This document shows positions 35,497 through 50,100 of a stretch of DNA of 64,000 nucleotides, in pieces; the stretch's first letter is position 1, and every line of letters begins with the position of its first letter. This DNA comes from Acanthaster planci. Taxonomy: Eukaryota > Echinodermata > Asteroidea > Valvatida > Acanthasteridae. The notes below the pieces were generated by a model. That model saw only the letters and a program-made list of their open reading frames with translations, did no database searches and had not been told where the DNA came from. Location of the stretch: NCBI RefSeq assembly GCF_001949145.1, contig NW_019091535.1:496051-560050 (forward strand). Direction: 5' to 3'. The position numbers and the translations under genes are program-made.

Positions 35497-38400
35497 ACAT
35501 GTACCGGTACATGTACCGTTAGCATTTGTTGGACCATAGAGAATATGGAATTACACTTAATATTATGTGACCATTTATTGCATTAACATTGAACTTTTGG
35601 CGTCTGCTGCTTGCTGTGATTGCAATGTAAAATGTATGCCATTTATATGTAGAGTAGACAAAATGTGACCCTGCTCTTCAGAACTGTTTCTTTTTTCAAA
35701 CAGGAATTTACCAAAACTGCCATCATCCTACTGCTAAACATAAACCCGACCAACTTGGAAAGTAGGTGATAGTTTCACAGCTCACACTGCCCATAAATTT
35801 TAATTGCCCAATTGTTCAAGTTATGCTAAATGATGCTTTGTTTAAAACAAGCTGGTTACAGCTTTAAAAAAAAAGAGCTGGATGTACGTCTTAAAAAAAG
35901 AAAGAAAAAAAGACAGCATGTGAAATTGCTCTCTGAGATACAGAACGTCTTTAAAGATACAGTACCTGGGGATGCATTCCTGGGATTGCTAAGATTATTG
36001 TATATATGTTCATGTACATTGTACCTGGTAGGCGACAGTGTGGCCCCATACATGTACTGGTACATTGCAGGCTAGATCTACCAATCTTCACAGCATTAAC
36101 TCAAGAGTGTGACACCTACATGTACTTGGTACGTATGGAGATGCTCGGTAATTACCCGCTATGTACTACACAGTATACATGTACATGTATGTACATGTAT
36201 GTACATGTACATGAATGTGTAACATGCACTTTTTGATGCACACCCTGAGTATACATGCACTTGGATAATGTAATGTTTGGAAGTACATGTGCTTGTACTT
36301 ACATGTACATGTTTGTGTACATGTAAGTAGTACTGATTCATGTGCATTGTACGGTATGTACAGTGTACATTCACATGTAATTAAAGGGCACTTGGGCTGC
36401 AGTAACTGATTTTTCAAGTGTAATATTTCATATTTTTGTTGTGCTCCTCTGAACAAAGTTGTGATAGTGTACTGTACGTACATGTACATGTACATGCACA
36501 GTATATACACGTACATGTACTCGTACTTCATAAAATTAGCCCCCTACTGAACTCCGTCCTGGTTGGGTACTTCTTGCCAATACATGTATGTGACTGGGGT
36601 GCACTCCATTCATAGACAGAGCTTGGATCCCGTGACTGTTGACTAAAGGCTTACTTAAGTGAGGGTCTGGGGAAAAAAGTCCATCAATCATTCATGGCAT
36701 TGCCATGGTAACCGACAATTTGCAAACCTACACCATTTACTTTGAATATTGGGGGAGCGCAGGTATTGATCGTGGAGAAGAGACTGACGTTTTAAATTCA
36801 ATACTTTTAAAGAAAATAAATCTGAATATATGATCATACATGTATGGCTTGTACAATTGCAATATGAGTAACAAGCTCAGGTCGAAACCGCATTGATGTT
36901 ATCTGTATATAGATTGAATTGTTTGAATATGCTTGTGTGCCTATTAAGTATACGTGTACATTAAAAGAAATTCTGAATGTATCAAAATATATTGAATAAA
37001 CTGCTGAGCTGCAATAATTTTGAAAAAAGTTGAAATACTAGTTCATACATTTTGATCAATCATTCCTGTTGAAAAGTTCCTATATGTACAACTTAGGTAT
37101 TTGTGACTAAAATTTGTAAGTTGAGTACTTTTCTGCATAATTTGCTGGTAATGTGCGTGTATAAATTACTGACTCCAGTCAGAATGGTCCTTATGGGGTC
37201 TTAGGAACAAAGGTTACATAACAGTGCCTATTAATTCTAAATTGAACAAAGACACTGACTAGATTTGGGAAGTTTCAGAGTAGGTTCGTATTTGGTATGA
37301 AAAGAAACCAAAATCCAAGTTTGTAACATCCTGTCAAGTTTGAGGGGAATGTGAGAAAGGTTGGATGTGTGTATCCTTAAAGGCAGGTTAGTTATTGGCT
37401 CAAAGGGATAAAACCACTACATTGTGAGGTCAGATGAAATGTTCTTTTTGTGAAGTTGTAAAAGTTGAAGTCATTTCAGCTCAAGCAAATTTCATTGCAA
37501 ATGTTTTGCAGTGTTGTGTTTCCTAAGCCTTTGCGTTCCTCTGAAGTATGAACTGGACTTAAGACTCTTGGGTAATACAGATGTAGCTTTTGGGGGGAAA
37601 ATGTGGTATCATGTTTACCCCCTTGGTTTGAAATCTTTAGTTACTTAAGCCTTGCTCCTTTTTCACAAATGCATGCTTGAAGTTCAGAGAATGAATACTT
37701 TATTCAAAGAAAAGTAATGAATATGTGTCTTTTACCAGTTCTGGAATAGTTACATTGTGTCGATCCACTTGATATCTCATCTTAATATATCTTAATTATA
37801 AAACTTGTACTTTAAAACTTTAAAATTTCAATGCTTTATGAATAAACGAAATGAGAGATTCAGATCCTAAATATTTTTCATGTTTCAATAAAAATTTCTA
37901 CTTATGATTTTTCATCAAACAAATTGTCTGGACTCTTTGTATCTGAGTGATTTTTAAGGAGATGGACAGCTGTTGAAGGATTGAGGAATGTTAGGATTAA
38001 TGCTTTCTAAAACTCCACAGCTGTGTACAAGGTTTACATGTACATGAAAGTTTTTCTTCCTCTCTAGTATGTTCTCTTGGTACTGCCTCTAACGACTGAA
38101 AAATAAAAATAAATATGACAAAACAAAGGACTTCATATACCGGTAAATAAAAAAATCAGAACAGGTGTGTAGATTGACGACATACATGTAAAACAAAATA
38201 TAATTTGTGCATTCATGTCAAAATGAAATTTATTGCTGGGATTTCACTTCTGTAAAGAACACTGAACTACTTGTTTCAGCCAATTGTTAGCACAACCAAT
38301 AAACTGCTTACAAGTACCGGTAGTTATGTTTAAGTCATATTGATTAGCCTACAAGTGTACATTCATGTACATGTACATGTAATTCAAGTAATGCAACATA

Positions 38401-39627
38401 TTGAATTTCAGTCCAAATAATAAATTTGATTTAAGAAAATCTGGTTTTAACTTTGAGGTAAAGAATAATTATTGAGTTGAATACTAAAATTACATTCCTA
38501 ATATTTTGTGCGCAAAAAGTACATTATACAGTATTTACGATTATTAATTCTAACAAAGAAATAATAAATCTGTTTTTATCTGTTCAACTTCAATGCCATG
38601 CAGCATTTCAGAGGAATCTATGACCGACTGTTAATAACATTTCAAATATTTCAAAGGTTAAAAAGAAAATCTCTTGGAATTCAAGCAAACTGTACTCAAC
38701 AGTGAAATGACCACCCATGTGTATTGCATTTAACTGTTTACACACTTTCCTGGGCCCAATTTCATTTATTTCACTATGAGAGTCCTGAACAACACATGAC
38801 GCTTTTGCTCAAAAACAATGGGCTTATGCATTGCATGGAAGTAAACGTACACATTTTTGCATGTATGTTACAGAGTATGCACCACTAATTAATGTATGGA
38901 GTGGTCATCACATGGGCGTGCTCAGTTTAAATAGATCAGCTTTGATAGATCCTCTCTTACTTTTGAGGGATTTGTTGTGTGTGTCTGTATCTAGCTCATT
39001 AGCATTTAACTTTGGACACAGAATTTGTAACAGTGGCCCAGCAGTTTCGTAATTGTAAAATTTATTGCAGGGCAATAGCGCCACCCCCCAAAAATAAAAA
39101 TGGCAGCTCCCACAATGGGATAGTCATTTGGTGTGTGAATGGCTGGATTAGCTGCTGTTATGCAGGAGAAATCATGGTTAGCACAAATCCTAGTACTGCA
39201 GAACTGGCTCCTCAAACTCGCACTCTCAAATTAGACTCCTCAACAGTCACTGGTGTGTAGCAATTCAGTTTATGTACATCTCTAACAATTACTTTCATAA
39301 CATCTTTTCATTCTGAACAATAAGCATTCTTAAAAATATCACATTAACTCATTACAAATATTTTTTCCAACAACAAACAGGAGTTCATCTACCACAATGC
39401 ATTCTGAATTGTATGTGTTTAAGGGTTTTGACACTCAAACTGAAAATTTGAAATTTAATTTCATATAATAAAAATGTTCATTTCAACCACTCCACCCACC
39501 TAACCCTACAAAATACATTTCGAATTTGGAAGACCAAGAAGTGTTTTTTCTAAATCTTCACCAAACTGCAAGAAGAAGATAATGCAAATTCATTCATTTT
39601 TTGGGGGGGTCTAATATACACTCTGAG

Positions 39628-39745
39628 GCTGAATCTGAATCTCTTGTCTAGAGCTAGGTCTAGGTCTTTACTCCATTGGAAGTATACAGAGACCCGCAGA
39701 CAATAGACCTAGCCGTAGCTCTGGAAGCCTGTTACAGACATGGCC
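39628..39745. mobile_element. Dispersed foldback repeat, copy 1 (matches 58442-58553)
   Basis: Shared blocks with the second copy: AATCTCTTGTC, AGAGCTAGGTCTAGGTCTT, CTCCATTGGAA and ACAATAGACCTAGCCGTAGC. The first half (AGAGCTAGGTCTAGGTCT) is the approximate inverse of the second (AGACCTAGCCGTAGCTCT), so it folds back. No coding capacity. Confidence 0.8.
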
Positions 39746-40387
39746 TAATTCACATTTCTACAGGATCCCAGTACTGAGTAAGAGCATACAATTCGTTGAT
39801 CAGATTACAGTGCTTTGGTATACTGGAATTGGTTGATCTCCAACTCCGAAAGTACATGTATTCCCAACCTCACATGATCTACTGCATCTTCCTGTTGGTG
39901 AAGTAATTTCTCTTTCATTTTCACACACACAAAACACACCAGGCAGTGGACACTATGTGAATGTAGTAAACAGTCAAGCTCTGCATTGGTGAATCTTTAA
40001 CCACAACAGAACCAAACATGAAAATGCATGCTTGAGGGAATTAACATCACGTTTGTACAAAGTCCAGATGGGCTTGCTCTGCAAATCAGCAGCAGTGGTT
40101 GTTCCAATCAATTATCTCTACAGACACTGAACACTTGCTATAAACCTACAACAACAGAGGGCGCTACTCCAATTGCACAATAACTGGAATTCACATCTGG
40201 TCAGGTCCAATTAGTAACCACTGATCAGCCGCTGGTTGGTCCTGCCTGGTACCCAGGACACATTTTGTGCATACGTTACCACGCAAAATTGGCTAGAGGT
40301 TGAAAAGTGGTTACTGATTGATCCTAACCATAATTTTCTTCCTGATCACGAGACCACATGTACATGCCACCTGCTCTGTAGATATGG

Positions 40388-40393
40388 TTTATT
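40388..40393 (-). promoter_or_regulatory. Candidate poly(A) signal for SLC25A1
   Basis: AATAAA on the minus strand, about 760 nt after the stop codon. Other AATAAA sites lie farther downstream (e.g. 39061-39066), so this is only one option. Confidence 0.3.
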
Positions 40394-41152
40394 TGATACA
40401 AAGCCACATGCGTGAGCTGATTCACTGAAAAAGCACCAACTGTGTCTGGAATGTCTCAAACTTAAACTTTTTCTGGCCTAGTGTCTTGTTCAAAAATATG
40501 AAAAAAAGGAAATTCTGGAAGTGGCATGGATATCACAACTCCAATAAGTCTGACTTGTCAAAGCTAGGGATGTTCCCATGAATTAGAACAGCAAAAACTA
40601 ATCATAAATAATCTGACTTACAAGCTTGATTTGCTAATTACAAAGAGCTAGCAACAGTAAGGGCAGTGTTGCAGTGGAGACCTCTTTAAGATGAGCAAAA
40701 GACCTTTCAAGACCATCACAAGATCTCCCGTCTGAATTCAAGTCAACTATGAACCATGACGAAAGCATTCCTTTACCACTGTCCACTCTGGTGATGGTCT
40801 TGACCACAACAGCATTTCAGGATAATGTTCAAAGAGCAGGTCACATTTAGCTGAATGCTGCTTTTAAAGGAAATCATCTGTAGCCCAAATGAGCCGGCTC
40901 GGTATTCCAACAGAACATGTCTAAAATGCAGCATGTTCAAGGTCACTAGGGAAAGTAAAATGCATGGTGGGGTTGCCCTAATGTCTTGCAAGCTTTCCTT
41001 GTTCTCATATAACCTTGCTTTTTTGATATACAGAACCAGCACACTGAAGTCCAAGATGGAATTCCTGTCTGCTGGTATTGTGTGGAGAAATAATTTTGAC
41101 GATTTGACGGCCAAACAGAATGACACTGCAGAGACCATTAAATATATAAGGA

Positions 41153-44100
41153 TCAGTTTGTGGGCCAGGCTTTGTTCAGAACCTTCACAATCTCATCATA
41201 GATGACAAAGACCAGGGCGACGTCCAAACACACTCGGGACAGCCTGGGAACAGTGCCTTTGTAAAAGCTGCAACGAAAAATGTGAGCAAACATGAAATGT
41301 GAAGAAAAAAGGAAAATCTCCATTGGTTTGTTATTGAGTAAGCTCAGGGTAGGGGGAAGGGCACTGTCCAAATCAACTGGCTATGGCCGTGACTAAAACA
41401 CTACTACATGTATTCTATACAAGTTGCTGCAGCCACAAGCCAGTGGCTTGCATATCTAGCCACAGCAACAAACTCTGAACGCACATCTAGCAGACGCTGT
41501 AAATGTATACTACACAGGATAAGACTGTGGGCAGGCCTTCCCCACATAATGGGGACAATTTCTTTTGTTAGGAAAGTCGCACCCACATTGCTGGGACAGA
41601 TTTGTCCCCTACTGTACATATTTTTGGTTGATCCCCATAACATCTAACCCGAAAACAAATATGAGTGCACAAGCAAGGGTAAATCCTGAATGTAAATTAT
41701 TTAGGGAGGGGGGCAAAAATCTGGAAATATCATTAATATAATCTTTGTCCTAAAGGGTGAGGCTTACTTTGGGAGTATTTTACGTGTTTCTGCAAAGAAA
41801 AGAAACCCCCCCCAAATAGGCTTCCATTAATTTTTAGAAATGAAACAAGAATTCTCCCTTTTGGGGGGAACATGGCCCCTACAGGTACAGGTAGGTAGGT
41901 ATATGTAGGTACAGTGAACTGGGAATCCGAAGAACCAGAACTACTCGGGTCAGCAAGGGTGAAGGAACAAATGGAATAACTAGTTTAACTTAACACTGAA
42001 GTAGGCCATCATGAGGTCAGCATGGTACATGTACATGTAAAATAAGCCAATTCGGTATTTTGGTCGCGCATGCGCTAACTGGCCTTGACGACCCTTTTTT
42101 TTTAGATAAATAAACCATTCCTCTCCGTAGCAATGCACATGTTCACACCTAGTAGTTTTTTCAACTTGCCATTCTGGTTTGGGTTTTTTCAAAAGTAATA
42201 GATGTTCTACGGTGTGCCAGGGCAGTTTTGGGATATATGAAAGGTGAATAAAGAATCCCCTAAATATCTCTTTTATAAAGTCATGTAACTGCAGAAAGCT
42301 CAAAACAAATTAAACCTCACTCATTCGTACGCCAGGTCTATGCTATACCATACCGCTGGCTATGCCGCGTGGGTTTGTTTATCCAATTTCTATTCCACAA
42401 TTCCTCGTGCGTCCGAAACTCCGACCTGGCTTATTGTCACAATTGTCAAGCCCAACAAAGTTTTATGTGATTGACACTAATCCTCACTAGGGCTACGGTT
42501 AAACAGCCAAAGAGCATTCTCTAAAGTTCCTTCACAAACCCAACAGACAAAAGCAGTGCAAACCTAAAGCTCGCCGCTCATGAAGGCAATCTGCTGAGCA
42601 AAAAGTCTCGCCTGCCACTTTGTTCAGCAAGTTGCTTCTCATTTGCGGCGACGTGGAACTGAATTTCTGCCTTGTGAGACTATGAGGAAAATGACAAGTT
42701 AGATATTTTCCTCATGGTCTCGCGAGGCAGAAATTTGGTTCCAAGCTGCTGTAAACAGGGTGCAACTTGCTGAGCAAAGTGGCATGTGAGACTTTTGGCT
42801 AAGCAGGCTTGAAGAGTAAGGTCATCCCAGCAAAAACGCGAGTGTGGTGATCACTAGTTGGAGCCAAAAGGTGGCTTTCTACAGAGTTGCTTTTATTACT
42901 GAGAACTGACAACCACTTGGAATACTTACGCCTTGGGTCCTTCATATTTCCATATCTTGACTGCACAGTCCCAAGTGTTCTTGTACTTGTGTGCCTCAAG
43001 ACCCTTAAAAAAGAAGAAAGCAAATCTCATAAAATTTTTGTCTTGGCAAATTCTACACAAATTTTAACTAACAAAAAAAGGTTAAGATTTTCCGACTGTT
43101 CAAAAGAATCCGTACAAGGTGCTGATTTTCTGCTACTAACCACACTATTTACAGGCTATGTCAACTGCAAATCTCTTTTGTGAATTAAGTGCAGATGCTG
43201 CAACTCATTAGGCATAAATTACTGCCACGATCAATGCCCATACATTCTGTTTTTAAATGCCATGCTCACACACATATGTTGAAACCAGGTCATTGGGCAG
43301 TTCAGTAGCGCAGACGGTATATTAGTAAAATATACCAAGTAATCTACAAGCCAAAGTTCAGCTTTGACAGACAAATGTTCAGCAGTTGACACAGCTTTGG
43401 GCCATCCATTTTGAAAATCATTTTAATGAGCATAGCACTGCATGCGTTTAGAAAAGAAATAAAATGATCATAAGACCAAGTACAGAAATCACAATTTTTT
43501 TCCTTCTCAGATTGCACTCGATGGAAGGAAGGGGGTTGATCCGGAAAAAAAGAATTTTTTGTATTTGCTCTTGAAAGAGAGCTCTCAGTCAGAAATAATG
43601 TTTCTAACCTGACTGAAAACAGCATAGCATTGTATGCTATCCATACCTGCATCCTCGTCTTGACAACATCCAGTGGCGTGTTCCCGAACACGCTGGCCGC
43701 TCCTGCCAAACCACCAAACAATGCCGTAATGAAGGGGTTGATGTACTTGTTGGGGTCCCCGCCGCGGTACCATTCACGCAGCGAGTCCATGACAAAGAAA
43801 CGGATGGCCTGGTTACTGCCTTGCTTCATAATGGTGGCTGTAAGGCCCTGGTAGGTACCGCGTAGACCTGGAACAAGATTAAGGGGAGGGGGAGATCAAG
43901 ATGATGAATGACTGACTTGTTGACAATGAAATGGCTGTCAGTCTTGATGTGGAGAGTATAGGTGGATATATTTGACACTTCAGTGAACAGTTTGAGTCCA
44001 TTACATTCAAGTCCAGTCATAAGTAAGTTTGGTCACAATGTTTTATGCAATGGACAAACAAATGACATCAAACATCTTTTGTTAAACTTAACTGTGCCAA

Positions 44101-47100
44101 ACTTAGCAAGATTTTGTGTTATTTTCATGGTTATTTTTTCAATAAAATGCAATCTCACAGTTACCAAAAGGATGATCCCTTCTCTCCATTAAAAACGAAA
44201 GCAAAGGAATACTGTACCTTGTTCTTTGACAATTTCCCTCAGCCCATGGAAGAATCCTCTGAACTTTGGTTTTGGTGAGGTCTGGTCGTTGATGAATTTC
44301 ACCTTGATGGTCTCCATTGGCGTGACGGCAAGAATGGCTTCGCTCACCCCAGCCCCAAGACCACACATCAGACTGCCAGTTTTGCTCAGAGCTCCATTGT
44401 GTCGACTCCTCCATTGGTTCTTGAAGAATTCATTAGCACCAAACCTGGAATATTTCCCAAGAAGTGGTCCATTTACTCACTGCTGCTGTGGTGACAAAAC
44501 ATTTTCTAAGCTAATTTTCTGGAAGTATCCATTTTTAGAAGTTTGTCCCTCGCATGGTTCAATACTCTAAGGTGCAGCCTGCGCATCAGTGATCACTTTT
44601 TCTTCAACCAAAGTGCATTGATCTGTGATGCCAACTGGCGGCTAAAATTTCACTGAGGTTATCTGGCCTTTATTGGTCTCTCACCACAAAATCCATTCGG
44701 GTGTGCACATAACAAGCTCTATGCAGTGAGCAGCAGTAGCTCCCCCTCTCTCCCATGACCCACAAAAAGGCTGGTCTTACTGTCTGGATCGTACTTCCCC
44801 AGTTATTCGGAGTTTGAGTGACAGTGCACAGACCACAAACGTTCTACCTGCTTCCCCCAGTGTACAAATACAAAAAGGAATGAACAAGGTTTGTGCATAT
44901 GTGAAACAAAAAGTGTGTCATGTCACAGCATACCTAATGGCAGCCTTTGGTATTGAGCCATACAGCAGTGGGCTGAGCCCCCTGTACAGACCAAAGAACC
45001 CATGATTTTGTACGGTGTACTTGACACAATGGATGGGACCGCGGTACAAGGGTTTGGCCGACCGCTCGTCTAGTTGCAGTTGGGTCTTGACATACTCTGT
45101 GGGGAATGTGATGCAGATCTCAATGCCTCCTGCGATGCCACCTGCATGACAGAGATGACACAGAGACAAGATGCTTGATCATAAAGAGGCTGACTTACTG
45201 TCATGAGCATAAACATGCCATCTATAATTTAGAAAGTAAAGGCCCTGATTGTCAGTTCTTCTTTTGACTGCCACAATGACTTTAAGGTGAAATTGGGTTA
45301 ACAGGTTTTTATTTTTTCAGATTATTGTACTGGTACAATGTATCTTGCAAGACTTGTATATAATCTGCACACTGATTTTATGCGTTTGTCAAGTGCTATG
45401 CGTATGGCTCTACATCACATGTAAATGAGTAAGAAAACACATGATTTTCTAGGAAAGTCCGACATATCCTTCTGCAAGGCAATTGACAGCAGAGGGTTTG
45501 CATGGCTGCCACCTTGCACGTCAATGCTTTTATTCCACTAGGTATGAGCAAAAGAGGTTCCCTTGAGGAACTAAAGAACTGCCCTGCAAGATGGCTACCA
45601 TGCAAAGCCTCTATAGCTGCACTGAACTGACTCAAACTTTGAAATGAAGCATTAATAAGCATACCGGTACCAGTCCCATTTGGAAGGCAAACTGAATGAA
45701 CTTCATGTGGTCACTATGATTAGAAACTACAGGACATGTACATGTACTGATAGGAATAAGAAAGATTGAATTTAGCTTTTACTGGTATTGACATACATAC
45801 AGGTGCATGTAAATGTACATGTATGTGTCAGGCACATATTTTCATGAGGTCTGAATTACTTTTCCTATAATTATCAGAACTCTTTCCATAAATATTTTGT
45901 TTTTATCTGGCAGCATTTTTTCCATGCGTTCTACTGTACAATAGGACTGACGAAAATTGACTTTACATGTACATCGAAAACTAATTGGTGGAGATCAATA
46001 TCAATTTCTTAAATACCAACTATTCTTTTTTAAATTAGCTTCCATGAATCAAAGATCTTCTGCCCTTAAAATGATGATTCAACCAGTACAATCTACATGT
46101 ACTGTACATTTCTTTTTTACAACAGCACTCTACCACGTATTTTCTTTACCAGCACAAAACCATTTTATTTGCAATATAAACCATGAAATTTCCTTCCCAC
46201 TGATAACAATGGTCAACACTTCTTTTCATAGTAGTTTCCATCCAAAAACTGATGTGGGTATATTAATTTCTCCATGATAACACATGTACATGTATAATAC
46301 ATTGCATATGTACAAAATTTTAATTTTTCTTTTAATACCATTCACTGCAGACATAATGTATTATCTGGTGAGGAATGACACAGCATTTCTCTTGCAACAC
46401 AGAGTTGCACACAGTGCTGACATGTAACAAGTCACAGTGGTCAGGCAAAGTCCCCCCACCAAGTTGGAGAAGATGGGTGTGCATACTAGTTTCCTGTGTT
46501 GACCCATAAATCTTTACTATAGATCATAAATCTTTTGTTGTCACTCTCTCAGGCGTGAGCTTAGTAATCATTTCTGACCACTCAGCATGCCAATATAAGC
46601 CAACGCCCATCATAAATATTCAGAAGGAGTGTGAACTAAAATGCATGTCACTGCAATGGGGCACTGATCATTTCTTTCATCTGTACACTTAAAACAGATC
46701 ACAAAGAAAGCCTAAAATGTGTAAAGAGCAGATAAAAATAGGCCTTATACGATTTGTATGGAACGTTGATCTTTATCACAACTCACACTCTGCTTTAAGG
46801 TGAGCATTTGTTGTGTACAGCCTCCAATCTCAAATACAAAGGGGTAAACAAAAGGACTCAGGACATATATTGCACTTGTACGTGTAGTCTGAGTTACATG
46901 TACTATGATTTACATGCAAAAGAAAACTATGGAAAGCCAAACTCTTTGAGTTTTCTTCCTATCCGGTTTCAGTACCACCATTTCTGTTTCAATGAGAAAA
47001 TATGCATGGTACCAGTACATTTTGTTTCTAAATTTTGCAGTGGTCCTGAGGGTGGGAGTATACATATGTACATGTATCTATTGTGTGAACGGTCATGCAT

Positions 47101-50100
47101 GCATGCATGGCAGTTCATGATGTGCCACATCTGATCTTAAATTCCAGCTGCTTTTTAATTTTTTTTAGTTACATATTTTTCTTTGCCACAGTCATGTCAC
47201 TTCTTGCAGACAGATGTACAGCATGCGCAGTACATGGACATCACTCTGCAAGGAACCGCAGAGCCATAATTTCAATTCAAATCCAACACAAAAACATTGA
47301 CACTGCAGACATCATATAAGTGCTGCATGTAATGTACGTAGACATATATCTCTGGATGATAAATGCACCAAGGTAAATGTATGTGAAGTACATGCAACGA
47401 CGGCGGGCTCAATTACAGGAAGAGTCCACATCCCACTGGCAGTAAGAGTCAGATTAGATTGGAGGCTGTGGCTGAGGGGAAATAAGAAGCAATTTTCTGG
47501 TTGATTTAAGGAGCTCTCAACTGTTATAAAATCTACTGAAACCCGTCGATGCTCAGATTTTAAACTGGAAATTAATTTTTTTGCAGTCGGTTCTTAAAAA
47601 TACATGTACAATTTTATCCTTCACAGTTTGATTTTTGTCTGTAAATTATATTGCTACCGGTATTAAAGTAACTTGCAGTGTTTTTCTTTACCCTGGTACC
47701 GGTAGTTGCAACGTAGAAAGGTAAATGACTTTCAGTATGTATAACTTTAGTGTACTGCGCATGAAATTGTTTTGTTGTTAATCCTGTTTGGATATTGTGA
47801 ATAAGTGTTTTTCTACTGTTGAGTGTTGATTGGAATCATTTCGGTCTTTTTTCAAATTTTATTGCAGCTAATTATTTTACTTGTCTACTTTATCAATTTT
47901 TTGGTTATAATTACAACTTGATGAAATTCAGCCACTTGCTACCGGTACATGCTCCTGCTTTTAATAAACCAATAATAACAGCAATCATAGTTTCATTTAA
48001 GCAAAAATCTGCATGGATATTTGAAAACGGTGATGTGCATGCATAAAATACCGGTACAAAAGATTTTTCTCATGTTCGTGTGCCTCTCTGATGCACACAT
48101 GACACACAGCATCCATGTCCACTGTAAAATATGTGCCATACATGTTTAGTATATAGATCTCAACAAATCAATAGACACAGTTGTGAGGTACCGGTACATA
48201 CAGCCTCGAGTTGGCTATTCATTTTTGCTGAGAGTTAGAATAGTTAACTCTGTGTATGATGTATGTAAAGATGGTAACCATGTACACTATCTCAGTACAG
48301 GGATACAGGTGAATAATATTTGCCACCATCTAGTTCCCCATATGCTTAGTTCAAATGACCATGGAGGTACATGTAAATCCTGTTACCAGAATTAGTATGA
48401 TGATCAATATCTACATGTAGATGGTGCATGCACATCTATCATGTTGGAGTGCCTGGCATAATTTTTAACTGCTGTAAATGCTCCAGCAGTGATCCAAGGT
48501 CCACAGACTGACTCATGTCTCCACTTCATTTATTAGAGCATATGAAGCCGACTGCCTTTCACGAGTGAACACAAAAGGGTGTGTGTGGGGGGAGGATTTT
48601 CAAAAAGTATTACATCTGCATACTGTACACTGGAAACATAAGCTACATGTGCATGTACTACTGTACAAGTAGGTGAATGTTTTGGCATAAAAAACAACTT
48701 CAATAATGTGTGCTTTACATTCTGAATTGCTAAAAAATGCTTGAAATAAAAGATAAAACAAATCTTTTAACAGTGCCTGAGCAAAGGTTATGCCTAAATT
48801 AAAGTTCAGGAAAGTCAAAAAATAGACTTGGCACTGATACGGTACATTTGTTTGGATTTCTAAATATAAAACATGGGTTCTGAATATGCGGCAACTTAAT
48901 TTGTCGATGCTGGGAGGGCACTTTTTCTGGTCACAATAACCTATCAAGGACAAAACTTAGTTTACATTTAATGTAGTCTACCTGTATGTACATGTATATG
49001 TGCATTTCCTGAAATCAGCAGGTGGGAAGACAACACATGTACATGTACAGTTGGAAGGTTTGTGCACAGGTTTGCAATGCAAAAAACATACAAGCAAAAA
49101 ACAAACAAAAAATATAGCTTTTTAAGCTTGTTTGGGCTGTTTTCCCTCGGGTCTGCAATGCTTCAATGAGAATTTCTTCAGTGGCTTTTGTGCCTGTCGG
49201 TAAATATTTGGAGTAGTGTAAATTTATCAGTTGAATAACTGTACCCTGTCATAACTGTACCCTGTCATAAATACAGGGGCTCTGAAGATGACTCTCTGAG
49301 AATCTCACTTCAAGGGCAGCTGCCTTACCAAGCATGTTTCATTTCTCTTCCTTGTTACATGGAAGTCTTACCCCCAAAATGGTTTTAATGTAACAAAGCA
49401 TCTGTGAACATGTTTAGCATGTGTGGCATACAGCGACATGTATGCTGATGTGGCCAACCTTGCACACATGTGTACAAGCATCCCTGTTCCTACATGACCT
49501 CTGACATACATGTACATGTACTTCATTGTGGGTATCTACCACTGAATACTGCACTGAAATGGCTTGCAATGCTAAAAGTACCGGTGCATGTAAATGTAAC
49601 TTTGAAAATCAAGCTCAATGGCTCATGAGAGGGAAGCTATTGGTCAGTTGCTTCTATGTTCAGGAACATGCAGCTTTGAGAAGGGAAAGTAAGAAAGTTC
49701 ACAGGAGACTGTTAGGCCCCTACCAGTACTATGGCATCAGTTTCAATGACAGTTACAAACTTAGGATGACATGGTTCCAACTGTAATGCTGTAGTTGGGC
49801 TAGCCCAGCTACATGAATTGGCAAGTTCCAATAGAACCTTTCTTAATCTTCTCCAAGATTTGCCGTTCACAGCCAATAGAAGTTATCCACACTGAGAACT
49901 CTGAGTAACGCGGAGTAGTGACTCAGAGTTCTCAGAGTAAGTTACCCAACTGAAGCACAAAAGTAAGAACCATTCCAACTACAGGCTAGTTGGGATGGAC
50001 ACTAGTTCAGGCATAATGAGACTATTGTTCTTCCAAATGTCAGGTGGTTTCTGATCAATTTGTTCTCCCAACAGTAAGTGAAGCTATTGTAGAACAGTAA

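Larger units (their letters stand above)
19500..38400. repeat. Domain dense in palindromic ACATGT / TACCGGTA short repeats
   Basis: Hexamer runs of (ACATGT)n, mostly two to four units, occur every few hundred bases. Clear runs lie at about 20767-20790, 27395-27415, 27574-27592, 31569-31590, 31943-31963, 32961-32980, 33328-33346, 34829-34845, 36174-36212, 36478-36496 and 38360-38381. TACCGGTA palindromes are interspersed (e.g. near 35503 and 33662). The motif is much rarer in 1-19 kb and around the TEKT1 and RMND1 exons. Being self-complementary, it reads the same on both strands. Confidence 0.85.
30925..41152. other. Repeat-rich intergenic region, no gene recognised
   Basis: Contains ACATGT repeats to about 38.4 kb, a (GA)n run near 33744-33759, an (AC)n run near 35479-35495, a foldback MITE (35044-35219) and a dispersed foldback (39628-39745). 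Open frames are short and repeat-driven. The part just below 41153 should be 3' UTR of SLC25A1. Confidence 0.5.
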
